DNA of 64,000 nt from Lactuca virosa (Eukaryota; Streptophyta; Magnoliopsida; Asterales; Asteraceae). The stretch covers positions 257,844,656-257,908,655 of the forward strand of contig CAKMRJ010005634.1 in the NCBI GenBank assembly GCA_928212115.1, given 5' to 3'. The position numbers were made by a program, and so were the translations under genes. Under the pieces are notes generated by a model. That model was given only the letters and a program-made list of their open reading frames with translations, was not told the DNA's origin and made no database searches. The number at the start of each line of letters is the position of its first letter. Position 1 is the stretch's first letter. Of the stretch, positions 11,444-22,985 are shown one piece after another.

Positions 11444-12757
11444 GCGAGTACGATCTTTTAATCCTTTGTAACATGCTGAGCAAAGGAAAACTTTTAGAAC
11501 ATTTACATTTCAAATGGAACACTGATATCATATATACAAAATACGAAGATACAAACAAACGAACATATAAACTATAATAGGCATTGTTTATTCAACACTG
11601 ACAACATATTTACAAAATGCAGAGTTACAAAAAAACGAACAAATAAACTATAATTGGTATAGTTTATGGAACATAAGTATTATCATATCAAGTACATGTT
11701 TTATCACAAATAACGAACATATAAACTATATTAGGTATAGTTTATGGAACGTATAAACACATATTCATTTCAAAAGGATTTTCAGATATTCTACATTTAA
11801 CCGTCGATATAGCATTGTGAGGTAACGTCTTCAAGTACTGATTTAAGTGCCATCAAAAGTCTTGACCTTAATAACCAGAGTCCCCTGGAGGGAGAGCGTG
11901 AATTTGTGTATAGATCTATACGGGACAGACAATCCCGCACCAAAGTTTCTTGCAACAGCTAGGCCGGCAGGCCTGTGGTGACAAACATCATGAACGATTT
12001 TCGACGCCTAAAGAACGTCGATTCAGCCCATCCGTCGTATTATGCATGGTTATGAGAACTCACAATTTGGAATCGAACCACACGACTAGTGTATGAATAA
12101 ATAACCACTTCACATAGTTTTATTTGAATAATAAGGCTATATAACATCGTTTTACAAATTACCACTGGTGAATCCAGAGGATTTTTAACATAAGTAAGAA
12201 TACAGAAGACTATTCCAACACAGAGAAAACATACATTCATAGTTTTATGCGATATAAAACGACCTTTGAGTATATCAGATTACAATAGAAAATACAGGAT
12301 TTTCTGGGAAAACATACTTACCTTTTCAAGGAAAAAATTGATGGATTTCAATTACAAACATACTTACATTTTCTAGGAACAAATTGATGGATTTCCATTA
12401 CAAACATACTTACATTCTCAAGGAACAAATTGATGGATTTTCAATTACAAACGTACTTATGAACTCACCAACTTAAATGTTGATACACTTTTAAAATCAC
12501 TTGTATTCTCAGGGAACCGATAAGACAGGTACACCCACAGATTTTTGAGAAGACGGAGCTTTTCGAGTCGCTTCTTTTATACTTTTGATTATACATTTTG
12601 GTGCCATACAAACTATGTATGGAACCGATGTAAAAACTTTACCTTATCAATGTAATGGTTGTGTTTGCTTTGATTCCTATTATACAATTGTTGTGATACT
12701 GTACATGATGTCCTCCGCCCCCGAACGTTTCCGTCGTTCCGGTTTGGGGGTGTGACA
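10213..12757 (+). repeat. 3' LTR of element B
   Basis: 2545 bases, TGTAACAATC to GGGTGTGACA, collinear with 2082-4697. It lacks the (TA)n(GT)n array of the 5' LTR but has its own (TA)n array near 11381-11441, where the 5' LTR has only a short TATATATA stretch. The TATAGATCTATA block is at 11909-11920. Confidence 0.93.
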
Positions 12758-12762
12758 TTCGT
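12758..12762. repeat. Target site duplication TTCGT, right copy (element B)
   Basis: Matches 2077-2081. Element A integrase sequence resumes right after it. Confidence 0.92.
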
Positions 12763-14941
12763 TCATGACTACGTCTCTGAACCCTTCAAATTTTGGGATC
12801 CATATCCGGTCCATGAGATAGTGTGCTCCGTCCTCTTTGATTGCGAGATTTTTGTCCATCCCACGTAATGCTTCATTTTTTAACGTTCTCTGGCTTCAAG
12901 GCTTCTAGTTGAGCCTCTTTGAATTGTGAAGAAAAGTTGGAATGGATGGTCATCGTTAGTGCTTTTACTCGGCGGCCCGCGTATTCTTTTCTGCTTAAGG
13001 AATCGACCACCACGTTTGCCTTGCCAGGATGGTACTTGATCTCACGCTCATAGTCGTTTAGCAGCTCGGCCCATCGCCGTTGCCTCATGTTTAGCTCTTT
13101 TTGGTTCAGGATATACTGGAGGCTTTTGTGGTCCGTGAAAATGGTGCACTTCGTTCCGTAGAGGTAGTGCCTCCAAATTTTTAAAGCGAAGACCACGGCT
13201 CCCAGCTCGAGATCATGAGTGGTGTAGTTTACTTCATGGACCTTCGGTTGTTTGGATGTGTAAGCTATCACTTTCCCGCACTGCATAAGTACACAGCCTA
13301 GCCATTGATTGGAAGCATCGCAATATACTATGAAATCTTCCGTTCCCTCTGGCAGAGACAACACCGGAGCACTGCAGAGGGCTTGTTTCAAGGTTTGAAA
13401 AGCAGCTTCCTGTTTTGCATCCCAGTTGAAAGGTACACCTTTCTGGGTTAAAGCAGTGAGCGGTTTGGCGATCTTGGAGAAATTCTGAATGAACCTCCTG
13501 TAATAACTAGCAAGGCCCAAGAATTGCCTGATCTCCGTTGGTGATCTCGGGGTTGGTCAGCCCTCAATAGCCGTAATTTTGGAAGGGTCTACATGAATTT
13601 CTTCTTCACTGACTACGTGCCCCAAGAAATCCACCATGTGAATCCAGAACTCGCATTTAGAGAATTTTGCGTATAGTTTCTCCACCCTTAGAGTTTCCAA
13701 GACCTGCCGTAGATGTTGGCCATGCTCTTCTTTACTACGAGAATAAACGAGTATATCGTCGATGAAGACAATTACAAAGTTTTCGAGAAACGGTCGGCAG
13801 ACTCGGTTCATTAGATCCATAAACGTTGCGGGTGCATTCATCAGACCGAAGGGCATTACTACGAATTCTAAATGGCAGTAGTGAGTTTGGAAAGTTGTCT
13901 TGGGTATATCTTCTTCCCGGACCCGTAGTTGGTGGTATCTGGATTGTAGATCTATCTTGGAGAATTAGCTGGCTCCTTGAAGCTGGTCAAATAGATCATC
14001 AATCTGAGGGAGAAGGTATCGGTTCTTGAGAGTGAGCTTGTTTAATTTCCGATAGTCGATGCACATCCGGAAAGTTCCATCCTTCTTCTTGACAAACAAC
14101 ACCAGAGTTCCCCAGGTGAGAAGCTCGGTCTTATGAATCCTTTGTCTAGGAGTTCGCTCAATTGGATAGATAGCTCTTGCATTTGTGCAGGGGCCAATCT
14201 ATACGGCGACTTGGCAATCGGCGTGGCTCCCGGTACTAGGTCAATTCGAAATTCGACCTACCGCTCAGGGGGTATTCCTGGAACGTCCTCCGGAAACACG
14301 TCTGGAAAGTCTCGCACCTTCGGAATATCCTTGATGTTCTTTTCCTCTTTCTATTTGTCCAATACATGGGCTAGAAAGGCATGATTCTTTTTGTGCAAGC
14401 ACTTTTGTGCCTTGATGCACGAGATAAGACGGAGGTTTGTACCGGGTTTATCGCTGTAGATAATTAGTGTTTCGTTGGCGGGTAGGTGAAGGCGAACGGC
14501 CTTCTCATGGCACATAATATCGGCATGGTGGGGGCTTAACCAAACCATACTGATGATCACATCAAAACTCCTAATATTAACCGTCATCAAGTTGATTTGA
14601 AATGAGTGATTGTTTAATGTTAACGTGCACTTTATGAAAATGTCGTTTGTTGTTTCAAGCTTCCCATTAGCCATCTCCACCGTGAAGGCTTCGCTTAGCT
14701 TTTGGGGTTTTTGATTTAATAGGTGTTTGAATTTATGACTCACGAAGCTCCGTTCGGCCCCACTATCGAATAAAATGCATGTATAAGTGTTGTTGAGGGG
14801 AAACGTACCAGTGACTACAGTTGGGTCTTGCACCACCTCCCCCTGTCCCATTGCTAGTACCCTACCCGATCCTCCTGCACCTTGATTGTTGTCTTTGGGG
14901 CAGTTTCGCTTAAAATGGCCAGTCTCCCCACATCGTAGCAT
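12763..14941 (-). pseudogene. Element A protease, RT and RNase H, broken
   Basis: Minus strand, read right to left. 14941-14351 gives the end of the second zinc knuckle (CGETGHFKRNC) and the protease (ILFDSGAERSFVSHKF; FDVIISMVWLS, where related copies have GMDWLS, so the usual D is missing). 14130-13557 gives RT, with MPFGLMNAPATFMDLMNRV and catalytic FVIVFIDDILVYSRS near 13770. 13520-12873 gives the RT connection and RNase H (IVYCDASNQWLGCVLMQ, HDLELGAVVFALKIW, FTDHKSLQYIL). Frame breaks separate the three. The sequence continues across element B into the integrase at 2076. Confidence 0.9.
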
Positions 14942-14976
14942 GCTCGACTAGCCCCAACATTGTTGGATTGAGGGTT

Positions 14977-14981
14977 GTTTT
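14977..14981. repeat. Target site duplication GTTTT, left copy (element C)
   Basis: GTTTT before TGTTAGGG; the identical pentamer follows the 3' LTR at 19152-19156. Confidence 0.92.
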
Positions 14982-15263
14982 TGTTAGGGTGAAAAGTTCT
15001 CCTTGGATGTGGCTTACTCTCTTGTATGTGTAAATGGGTTGAGTCTTTCCTATAAATAGGAAGTGCATGACTCCCATTATGTAATCAACACTTTGAGAGC
15101 ATTAGTTTAGAGAGAGAATTTGCAAGACCCATTTGTATTCTTTCTATCAATACTAATAAGAGCTAAACCCATATTTATTTACTTCATGTGTTCTTGATTT
15201 TGTATGATGATTCACTAGATCCTTTCTTATTCCGCATAAGCCATCATAATCAACAACACTACA
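14982..15263 (+). repeat. 5' LTR of element C
   Basis: 282 bases, TGTTAGGGTGAAAAGTTC to CACTACA. It contains a TATA box (TATAAATAGG, 15051-15060), which fits a pol II promoter inside the LTR. It is nearly identical to 18870-19151. Confidence 0.93.
15051..15060 (+). promoter_or_regulatory. TATA box in LTR of C
   Basis: TATAAATAGG about 70 bases into the LTR; the identical copy in the 3' LTR is at 18939-18948. It would set transcription start within the LTR. Confidence 0.6.
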
Positions 15264-15265
15264 AT

Positions 15266-15277
15266 TGGTATCAGAGC
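15266..15277 (+). other. Primer binding site of element C
   Basis: TGGTATCAGAGC two bases after the LTR end, followed by GGG. Same initiator-Met site type as the gypsy elements. Confidence 0.92.
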
Positions 15278-15501
15278 GGGTGTTCTTGATTTGATCAAGA
15301 ATTGATCCATGGTGGAAATCTTGATTTGGTGAGTCTTCATGTTCTTATTGATCTTCGTGATTAGAGAGTGTTATGTGTTCTAGATGTCGAATTTTTCCTT
15401 GATTTGATCCATAATTCGACTTTCTCTCTCTAGAATACTTGTTTGTACCACTTTCTCTCTCTAGAAAACACAAGTTCATATTCAAAAGAAAAGAAGCAAT
15501 T

Positions 15502-16472
15502 ATGGAGAAACGGATGATACAGAGTAAAGATTTTCTAGGTGAATACACTTTTGAATCTCTTTTTTATTGCTTGACTGTTGGATTGAAAAGTGAAGATGAA
15601 CTCGTTGTAATGGAGAAAAGAATGAAGATCGAGAACTAATTGGTTGTCTAATTCATCAAACCAAAGATTTGTTTGATCGTTTGGTTACAACATATCAAGA
15701 GAGACGAAGAAATAAGGAAGAAGGAGAAATCATAAAAGGAATTCCACTTGCTGAATGTAAATATGGAAGCAATAAATTTGAATTTTATGCAAATTATCGT
15801 AAAGTTGGGGAACATGTTCTTGATGATGATCATCATGTTCTTGATGTTCTTGGAGTTCATGATAAGAAGATTCAAGTTGATTCTCATGAAGATGAAAAAG
15901 TTTTTTGCTCAATTGGAGTTCAAATCGATGATATTTTGTGTTCTTGTGATTCGTTTGAAGGAATGATTCCTTATCGGAAGCCGGTGATCCAAGAAAATCA
16001 CAAGTATCAAACTCCAAAAGATTTGATTCAAACTCATAAAATTGAAGTTGTGGAAAGTGGGTTTGTTCATGAAATCAAGTCTTCAAGATGCAAAAATATG
16101 AGAAAGAAAAAGAAGAAGAAGATTAAACGCAAAAACAAGCAGGTTTACTCACACAAATCGTCAAATGTTGTGATGTCGAAATCCGTGAAGCAAATTTGGA
16201 TTCCAAAGCAACAATCTCCAAATGTTGTATTGAATTTGAAGTGAAAACCCAAAAGTGTTGGTGGTTCTATTGAAGATGTTCTTGGATCGTTGAAGAACAC
16301 GAAGAACGAGTTGTACTACATGCATAGTGGGTGGTACAATGTTCAAATTGGAGATTTTCTCGTTCCAACAAAAGAACCAAGATCTTCTAAATTTGATTCG
16401 TTCGTTGAAAATGGAAATCGATTCGTCAAAAAGGTATCTCAAATTCTCAAATGGATTCCAAAACATCCATGA
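15502..16472 (+). pseudogene. C/F-family lysine-rich protein, unrecognised, copy in C
   Basis: I do not recognise this protein. ATG 15502 follows a CT-rich leader. The first 46 codons end at a TAA; the frame then shifts and is open from about 15645 to a TGA at 16242-16244. It continues in the same frame to 16472, so the intact ancestor was probably about 320 residues. The C-terminal two thirds closely match element F: KVFCSIGVQIDDILCSCDSF, PVIQENHKYQTPKDLIQTHK, a lysine tract (KKKKKKIKRKNK), KQIWIPKQQSPNV, and HSGWYNVQIGDFLVP. The N-terminal third is only loosely similar to F. The basic tract suggests nucleic-acid binding and a Gag-like role; that is inference. No zinc knuckle or enzyme motif is visible. 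Confidence 0.65.
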
Positions 16473-18856
16473 TTTATATTCGTGATTTGCGTTTTTCAAT
16501 TTTTGATTGATTTGTCTCATTGGATCTAATCCTTTTCAACCCCATAGTTGATCCAATTATTTTTTTTAGATCAAAATCAAAATCATTTTGTTTAATTTCA
16601 CTGTTCATTAATTTGAATGATTGAGTCCAAAATGATAATCCATCACTGTTCATCAATATCTGTTCAAGGCCCAAATCTCTTATCATTAACTGTTTGAGTG
16701 GATCCATGTTCAGAGTTCAATATCACTTCGTTTTTTTGTTCATCCCTTCAACACTCGACATGTACTCATGCTTTGTTTAGTTGTACCATCGATTTTTTAT
16801 CCGATATCATTTTGTTCTTGAGTTCCAATTTCACTTCATTAAACATTAGTTACTGGGAATCGAAATTGAAAGTAAAAAACTTCATTGTTTGCAATCGAGA
16901 TTATATTTGGCTGATTTTGGTTTAGAATCGTACTCTTGAATTCGATTCAAAAGGAAAGTCAATCGAGTTTCCAAAAAGTCAAAATCATATTTCAGTTTGT
17001 CGATTCAATAAATTGAAAGTCGATTGCTTGAGTATTGATGATGAGTCTTAATTCGTTTTTGATTGCTTTGAAGTCGATGATTGCAAGATTGATTTCGAAT
17101 GTTTTTGGAAGTCAAAAACGAATCGTAAATACTTGAAGTCGATCTCAATGGCAGATAATGAAATTAAGTCGACCACGTTCATTGAGTCGACTGTGTTCAT
17201 TGGGTTGAAGTCGATTGATAGTTGAGTCAATGTCGATGAATTGGGTTGATTGACGAAGAACTATGATAGATTGATGATAGTCGACATCTTTGGAATCGAT
17301 AATTTGGGAACGAGCTAAGAATCACGAACTCAAAGATGATCGTTCGTTGGATTGAAAATGATATGTTGAAAGCGATATATTGGGTTGCTCAATTTTAGAT
17401 TCGAAAGGTTGATATCGATTTTGGTCGATGGATCAATTATTGAATTCGATTTTGGGTTTGATAGTTGGATTGACTTTTGATAGTAAAAGGATGATTGGGA
17501 CGAAAAGGTTTGCATCGGATTGTACCTGACTCAAATTTGATTTGCGTGTAGAATTTGGATATTGATTTTAAGGTTGATGAACTGGAAAACGACCTGGAAA
17601 ACGAAGTCGTGTTTGGATGAATGGTAACGAATTGGTGAAATCGACTTGTTGATGTCAATGTGGTTTTATTGCTTGATATCGACTGGGAAGCAGGATGACT
17701 TTGAAAGCGAATGAAGTTTAGTCTGATAACAAACTGGGTTTGGATATAGCTTGAGTAACTGAAAACGAAGGGGTCGTGATAACGAAATGGGGTTTGAGGT
17801 TCGTTCACGATGTATTGATTGAAGAACGAAGCCATGGATTTTGAAAGTGAATGAGGATATTTGATTTTTGGGGAAACTATAATGAAAAACGAAGTTGAAT
17901 GATTAAGAGGTTACTGTTCACGGTTAAGGCTTCGCATGCCTTCGTTTTCGTTAAAATGGTGCTGTGAATTTCGTTCACACGATAACGAACTGAAGAAGAT
18001 ATAAAACTTTTGAAAGTTTGAAGAAGGTTTTGATAACGAAGGTCTTGATAGTTATTGGAATAACGAAGATTTTTCTTTAAAAAACGAAGGTTTTGGAGTT
18101 GACATTCGTGATTGAAACTAACGAACGGGAAGGAAGAAAGCTTCGTGGTCTCTGTAACGAATTGGGGAAAAAGGAAGAAACACAAAAAGTTTCGAAAGTG
18201 GTCCTTAAAGTTTCGAAAGTTTGACACTTTAACCCTATATTCGAAAGTTGGACAAATTTTCGAATGTTTGAAGAAAAGAGGTAGAAGTTTCGAAAGTAGT
18301 ATCTGAAGTTTCGTAAGTTTGGCAGTTTATACCCATTTTCAAAAATGGTGTTCCAAAGCTGAGAAATTGAAAAATATGCATTTCTGGTCCCTGAGTTTGT
18401 GCGAATTTACGCTTTATGCCCAGTTTCGCAAATGGGGTAGAGTTTCGCATATTTGGCTGTTTTTGGCGCAACGGGTCCCTGCAGAATTCTGTTACTGACG
18501 GTTTTACCCGGATTTTGAAAAATCTTGCAACTTTCACCCAAAAAGTCAAAAAAAATTCACAAATTGGAAATTTTTTGTGGCTTTTTCGTGATTGTTTTTT
18601 CGTGCAAGATTTTCGGTGATTCATTTTTGGTACACATCAAGGGGGAGTATTGTGAAGTTCATTCATCGGGCGCTTCTCACCCTTAATAGGTTTTATAGTC
18701 ATTTTTTTTATAAAAAGGGGGACAATGATGGGTATTCGAAGCGGGTTTGTCGGATATTCATTTGCGGATTTGAAGACCGGTGTTACTTCGAGGGTGAGTT
18801 TGGTCTTGATCGTGCGAGCTCATTGGAGATTGAAGCCGGGACATCCAATCCTAACT
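16473..18856 (+). other. Long non-coding 3' region of element C
   Basis: No coding signal on the plus strand. The first half is rich in GTCGAT and GATAACGAA motifs and is diverged from F. 18188-18478 has about three degenerate units of roughly 110-125 bases built on GTTTCGAAAGT and GGTCC. From about 18350 to the 3' LTR the sequence is strongly conserved with F 54730-55725 (GGCGCAACGGGTCCCTGCAG, GTGCAAGATTTTC, CACATCAAGGGGGAGTATTG), which suggests a functional 3' block. Confidence 0.7.
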
Positions 18857-18869
18857 TTGAGGGGGAGAA
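18857..18869 (+). other. Polypurine tract of element C
   Basis: TTGAGGGGGAGAA directly before the 3' LTR; the same tract precedes the 3' LTR of F at 55712-55724. Confidence 0.75.
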
Positions 18870-19151
18870 TGTTAGGGTGTAAAGTTCTCCTTCGACGTTG
18901 CTTACTCTCTTGTATGTGTAAATGGGTTGAGTCTTTCCTATAAATAGGAAGTGAGTGACTCCCATTATGTAATGAACACTTTGAGAGCATTAGTTTAGAG
19001 AGAGAAATTGCAAGACCCATTTGTATTCTTTATATCAATACTAATGAGAGCTAAACCCAGATTTATTTACTTCATGTGTTCTTGATTTTGTATGATGATT
19101 CACTAGATCTTTTCTTATTCCGCATAAGTCATCATAATCAACACCACTACA
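18870..19151 (+). repeat. 3' LTR of element C
   Basis: 282 bases, the same length as the 5' LTR, with few substitutions; ends CACTACA, followed by the GTTTT duplication. Confidence 0.93.
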
Positions 19152-19156
19152 GTTTT

Positions 19157-20210
19157 GTTGGGGCTGAGATCTGTAATACCGGGCGGTGTGCCCTTTGCGA
19201 TTGCAGCTGGTGCATTGCGAGTCTCGGCATGCGCCACTGTGGTGGAAATTGCATTTATCACATTTGGGTAGAGAACCCGCGAAAGCCCTGGCAGGTTTTG
19301 GTGTGGTTGAGGCTGGTGTAGCTGGAGCTGGTGTGATCTGAGTGGTAGCAGCGTGGACTGCTTCAATTTGCTGCTTTTTGGATGATTCTTGATTTTGTCT
19401 CCCTTTTCTTTTGTTTCCTCTGTTGTTCTTGTTGTGGTCCTCTTTCTTTGTTTCAGCGCCAGAAGTTTCCACGCCCTTTCCATCCCCGTGGTCGTACAAC
19501 TTTTGTGTCAGACACTTGGCACTATCGAAGGTCAAGGGGTTCGCAGCGATTAAGTTCCCCTGGATTGGAGGAGTTAACCCCCAAATAAAGCGTTCGACCT
19601 TTTTGCCCTCTGATGTTATCATTCCAGGGCACAGAAGTGACAGCTCACTGAATCTGGCAATGTATGTTTCGATGTCAGAGTTTTGCATGGTCAGGTTCCA
19701 CAATTCCTGCTTAAGCTTTTGTACTTCGCCCCGGGGACAATATTCATCCAGCATCATCGTTTTAAGATCCTCCCATGACATGGAATTTGCAACCAGGAGA
19801 GTAAGGGCTTTGATGTGGGCGTTCCACCACGATAAAGCCCTGTCTGTAAAGGTACAGGCAGCGAACTTCACCTTGCTTTCGTCAGGGCATCCGTAGATTT
19901 CGAAGATCGATTCAATTTTTTCGAACAAACGAGTGAGGGTTATCACCCCTCCGCTTCTGTTAAACGGCCTCGGTTATTCATTTGTGAAATATTTATAAGT
20001 GCAAGCCTTTGGGTGTTCTTGAAGATCACTGTGATTGGAACTTCTAGTCCCTTGGCCGTTGCCTCCCCCGTTGTTGCCCTGATTGATGTGGGCTAAAGTT
20101 GTTGCGATCGTAGCTGAGACTGCCGCCTGGAAAGCAGCAGAGTTCATCTCCGGTAGAGGCGGTGGTGGTGGTGGTTCTGTAGTGTTCTTGCGAATATATC
20201 TCCTCGGCAT
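19157..20210 (-). pseudogene. Element A gag, near-intact, interrupted by element C
   Basis: Minus strand. ATG at 20210 starts MPRRYIRKNTTEPPPPPP. One in-frame TAA at 19974-19976 splits the ORF; the same frame goes on with GGVITLTRLFEKIESIFEIY, the capsid segment (LSWWNAHIKALTLLVANSM, FSELSLLCPGMI), a basic lysine/asparagine-rich stretch, and the first zinc region (CDKCNFHHSGACRDSQCTSC, GHTARYY; the final knuckle Cys is replaced by Tyr). Element C cuts just after this, and the second knuckle is found at 14941. Apart from the stop, the frame is well kept, so A is younger than its pol damage alone would suggest. Confidence 0.88.
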
Positions 20211-21525
20211 TTCCTGCTATGAGACAGGATTGACGATGAGTTTATAAATTCCCTTTTGTTTCCAACGGTTACGGTGATTCGATTGTACTTATAATTGACC
20301 TGTATTATATCAAATATAAATGAAAAGAGAGAACATAACAGATCACAACATCACTAATAAAACACAGAATTGTTTCATTAGTGATAAATTCTTAGTACAA
20401 TACATGAAAATTGGCCTTTGAAAGGCCTACAATACATAGAGAATGAAAATATGCCAGCATAACGACTCTACGAGTAGTGTAATCACTTAATCGTAGGGTC
20501 AGTCCTACATACATGAAGTAAAAGAAAAGAGAGTCTCATCGATAGAAGCGGTGAGTAGGACGAGTCCTACTCGCGGCGGGAGGTATCTGGTGGTGCTGAT
20601 GACGAAGTAGAAGCGCCCTGGAGTCTGGCTAGCTGGCGCTCAGTGACTCGCATCCTCACCTCGAGTGCAGCATGTCGCTCCTAGTAGCCCCGCACTATGT
20701 CCTGGGTCTACCTTTCCGCGCGTTCCACCACGACTATCATCGCATCCATTTGATTGGCGGTCACTTGGGCCTGGTCACCGATATCCCGGGTCCGCCTGAC
20801 CATCACCGGAAGGGCTCGGTCCACTGGCCCTCCATGTATGAGGTCGAAAAATCGATGTTCCATGCCAAACGGCGGACAAAATCCATGCTGCCTGCTCCAT
20901 CTCCAGATGACTTGGACCCACGGGGGCATAGGGCCATTGGGGCTCATCCGATGCGCAGACACCCTAGCCATGTAGGGTGGCTCAATGACTTCGGACTCCG
21001 CGTCCGAGTCATCCTCTTCCTCCTCGTCATCCTCATTGACTTCCTCGTCAATTTCTTCTTCTTCCGGGTCTTCCATGGGTTCTTCCTCTGGGTCCTCCTC
21101 TAGCCAACCTCCATTTCCCTGATTCAGGGAAAAGGATCTCCAGGTAGATGAAAACCAGCCATAGCGTCTGTACGAGAATATATATAAATACAAGAAAATA
21201 AATAACATGCTAAAAATACCCCTATAGTATTTTAATGGCTTATATTCGGTTCCTTAAAACTTTTAAGTATTAGGTTGATGAGCCTTAGATTCGTTGTCCA
21301 CCCCGATCACTCCCAAACACATGTTAGTCGTATTTTGAATTAATATAGTTCATCAGGCTATATTTATCCCCAATACGATTACATAACTGCCTGGGTTTAA
21401 CCGCGATGTCCAACTCTTCTAAAAACTTTTAATTGTTTCTTATTTTTATTCAAAGTGTTTTAGTCCCATTGTATTTATAGTTGCATATCTTGTATGGTTA
21501 GATATGCTAGTTCACTATAAACAAT
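20211..21525 (-). other. 5' leader of element A
   Basis: Untranslated leader between the primer site and gag (minus strand), with one extra ORF at 21208-20708. It shares leader sequence with B near the primer site (for example ACCTGGGCAGTTATGTAATC in B at about 4913-4932 has a counterpart near 21380-21400), but I do not find the structured-RNA core of B and D here. Confidence 0.7.
20708..21208 (-). CDS. Acidic leader ORF upstream of gag in element A
   Basis: 166 codons on the minus strand ahead of gag. It has a hydrophobic N-terminus (MLFIFLYLYIF), then GGWLEEDPEEEPMEDPEEEE and about 45 residues that are mostly E and D, then PPYMARVSAHRMSPNGPMPP, GMEHRFFDLIHGGPVDRALP and an Arg-rich end. B and D have no comparable ORF in their leaders. 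I do not recognise a family. The codon-level composition bias and length suggest it was once coding. The start may be upstream or downstream of this ATG. Confidence 0.45.
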   Translation of the reverse strand: MLFIFLYLYIFSYRRYGWFSSTWRSFSLNQGNGGWLEEDPEEEPMEDPEEEEIDEEVNEDDEEEEDDSDAESEVIEPPYMARVSAHRMSPNGPMPPWVQVIWRWSRQHGFCPPFGMEHRFFDLIHGGPVDRALPVMVRRTRDIGDQAQVTANQMDAMIVVVERAER

Positions 21526-21537
21526 GCTCTGATACCA
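21526..21537 (-). other. Primer binding site of element A
   Basis: GCTCTGATACCA on the plus strand, the reverse of TGGTATCAGAGC, three bases inside the LTR edge at 21541. Confidence 0.93.
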
Positions 21538-22680
21538 ATCTGTCACACCCCGAAACAGGACAACGGAAATGTTCGGGGGCGGGTGACTTCATCTTGTAAT
21601 ATCATAACAATTGAATATAATTGAAACATAGCAACCATCATCATCATACATTATGATATCAACATTCATTGTTTACATCTTTGTGTTTGTTTACAAAATA
21701 CATCTAAAATAACATAATGTATGATAATTCAAAAATACAACATATATCCAAATTTCCTTAGCTGCCAACCTGCTTATTGAGTTCCTGAGAACACAAGTTG
21801 TTTTGAAAAGCGTCAACATAGAATGTTGGTGAGTTCATAAGCATGTTTGTAAGAAAACTTTGTAATAGTTGGTGACTTCCAGAAAATCCAATATTTTCTT
21901 GTAAAAATAGTTTGTGAGTCTCATTTCAAATCATGTATAATTGCATGTGTATTCTTTATTTACCTTGTTTGATATTGTATAGAGAGTGTTCCCATAAAAT
22001 CCTATATTTTCTGTTTTACAAAAAGTTGTGGTCTTAAAACCCTAAGACCTGTGTAGTGAATTTAGATGCAAAAATAGTCAACACATAGTTTTGTACTTCG
22101 TAAATTGAGTGGAGAATATGTTTTGCGTAAATTTTAATATAATATAGTTATCATCTATGTAAGTCGTTATAACCATACTAATATGACGAGAGCGCCTGTC
22201 TTGACGTTCTTCAGGTATTGGTTTCTAAAGATAATTGTCACCCTAGACTGGCCTGTCTAGCTGTAGCGAGCAGCTCAGGTGTGGGGGTGTCGACCCCGTA
22301 TAGATCTATACACAATATCCTGCTCTCCCTCCAGGAGACTCTGGTTATAACTACAAGACTTACTATGTACACTAGGTAGGTACGAGTGAAGGAGTGCATC
22401 ACAAGAGCGTTAACGAAAATTTACGCAAATATTGAATTTCATTATTTAACGTTATAAATAATGTTACTAGAGTATATTTTCGACTTATAAATTATACGTG
22501 ACAAAAATAGCCATTTTTACCACGAGTGTCAGAAATAGTCCATATTTATCATTATTGTCAAAAATAGCCCAATTTTGCCATAATTGACAATAAAGGCCCA
22601 ATTTTACTAAAATTGTCCATAAATGCCCAATTTTACTAAACTCGACTCATAAGGCCCATTTATACCGAAATAGTCATAAA

Positions 22681-22985
22681 AGACCCATTTTTACTCAAAT
22701 GTTTATAAATGGCCCATGTTTAGTAAAAAGTCCATTTTCGGCCCATTTTGCTAAAATGTTCAAAAATGGCCCTTGTTTACTAAAAGTCGATTTTGCGGCC
22801 CAATTTTACTAAAATGTACAAAAATGGCCCATGTTTACTAAAAAGTCCATTTTCGGCCCATTTTTACTAAAATGTTCAAAAATGGCCCATGTTTACTAAA
22901 AAGTCCATTTTCGGCCCATTTTTACAAAAATGTTTAAAAATGGCCCATGTTTACTATAAAGTCCATTTTCGGCCCATTTTTACCA
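22681..22985. repeat. 58-base minisatellite in LTR of A
   Basis: Five units of about 58 bases, each with GGCCCATTTTTACTAAAATG, CAAAAATGGCCCATGTTTAC and AAAAGTCCATTTTC. They are two related 29-base half-units, and degenerate half-units extend from about 22500 to 23100. Confidence 0.9.

Larger units (their letters stand above)
2082..12757 (+). mobile_element. Ty3/gypsy chromovirus element B, full length, defective
   Basis: Complete structure: 5' LTR 2082-4697, initiator-Met primer site 4701-4712, leader, gag about 5623-6733, protease, RT, RNase H, integrase and chromodomain 6772-10140, polypurine tract before 10213, 3' LTR 10213-12757, and matching TTCGT duplications. The two LTRs are alike with scattered substitutions and microsatellite length changes. 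Many stops and frameshifts show it cannot encode its own proteins. It sits in the integrase region of element A, which it split. Confidence 0.95.
14982..19151 (+). mobile_element. Non-autonomous LTR element C (C/F family)
   Basis: 4.17 kb element with 282-base LTRs at both ends, initiator-Met primer site, one lysine-rich ORF, a polypurine tract and a perfect five-base duplication GTTTT at 14977-14981 and 19152-19156. No protease, RT, RNase H or integrase motif is present, so it must be moved by proteins from elsewhere. It lies in the gag zinc-knuckle region of element A, on the opposite strand. Element F (51466-56012) is a relative. Confidence 0.93.

Noticed and set aside
17437..18227. Antisense ORFs in the non-coding part of element C (also 18235-18624)
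   Set aside because: They are not conserved in F, low in complexity, and run against the element's transcription.
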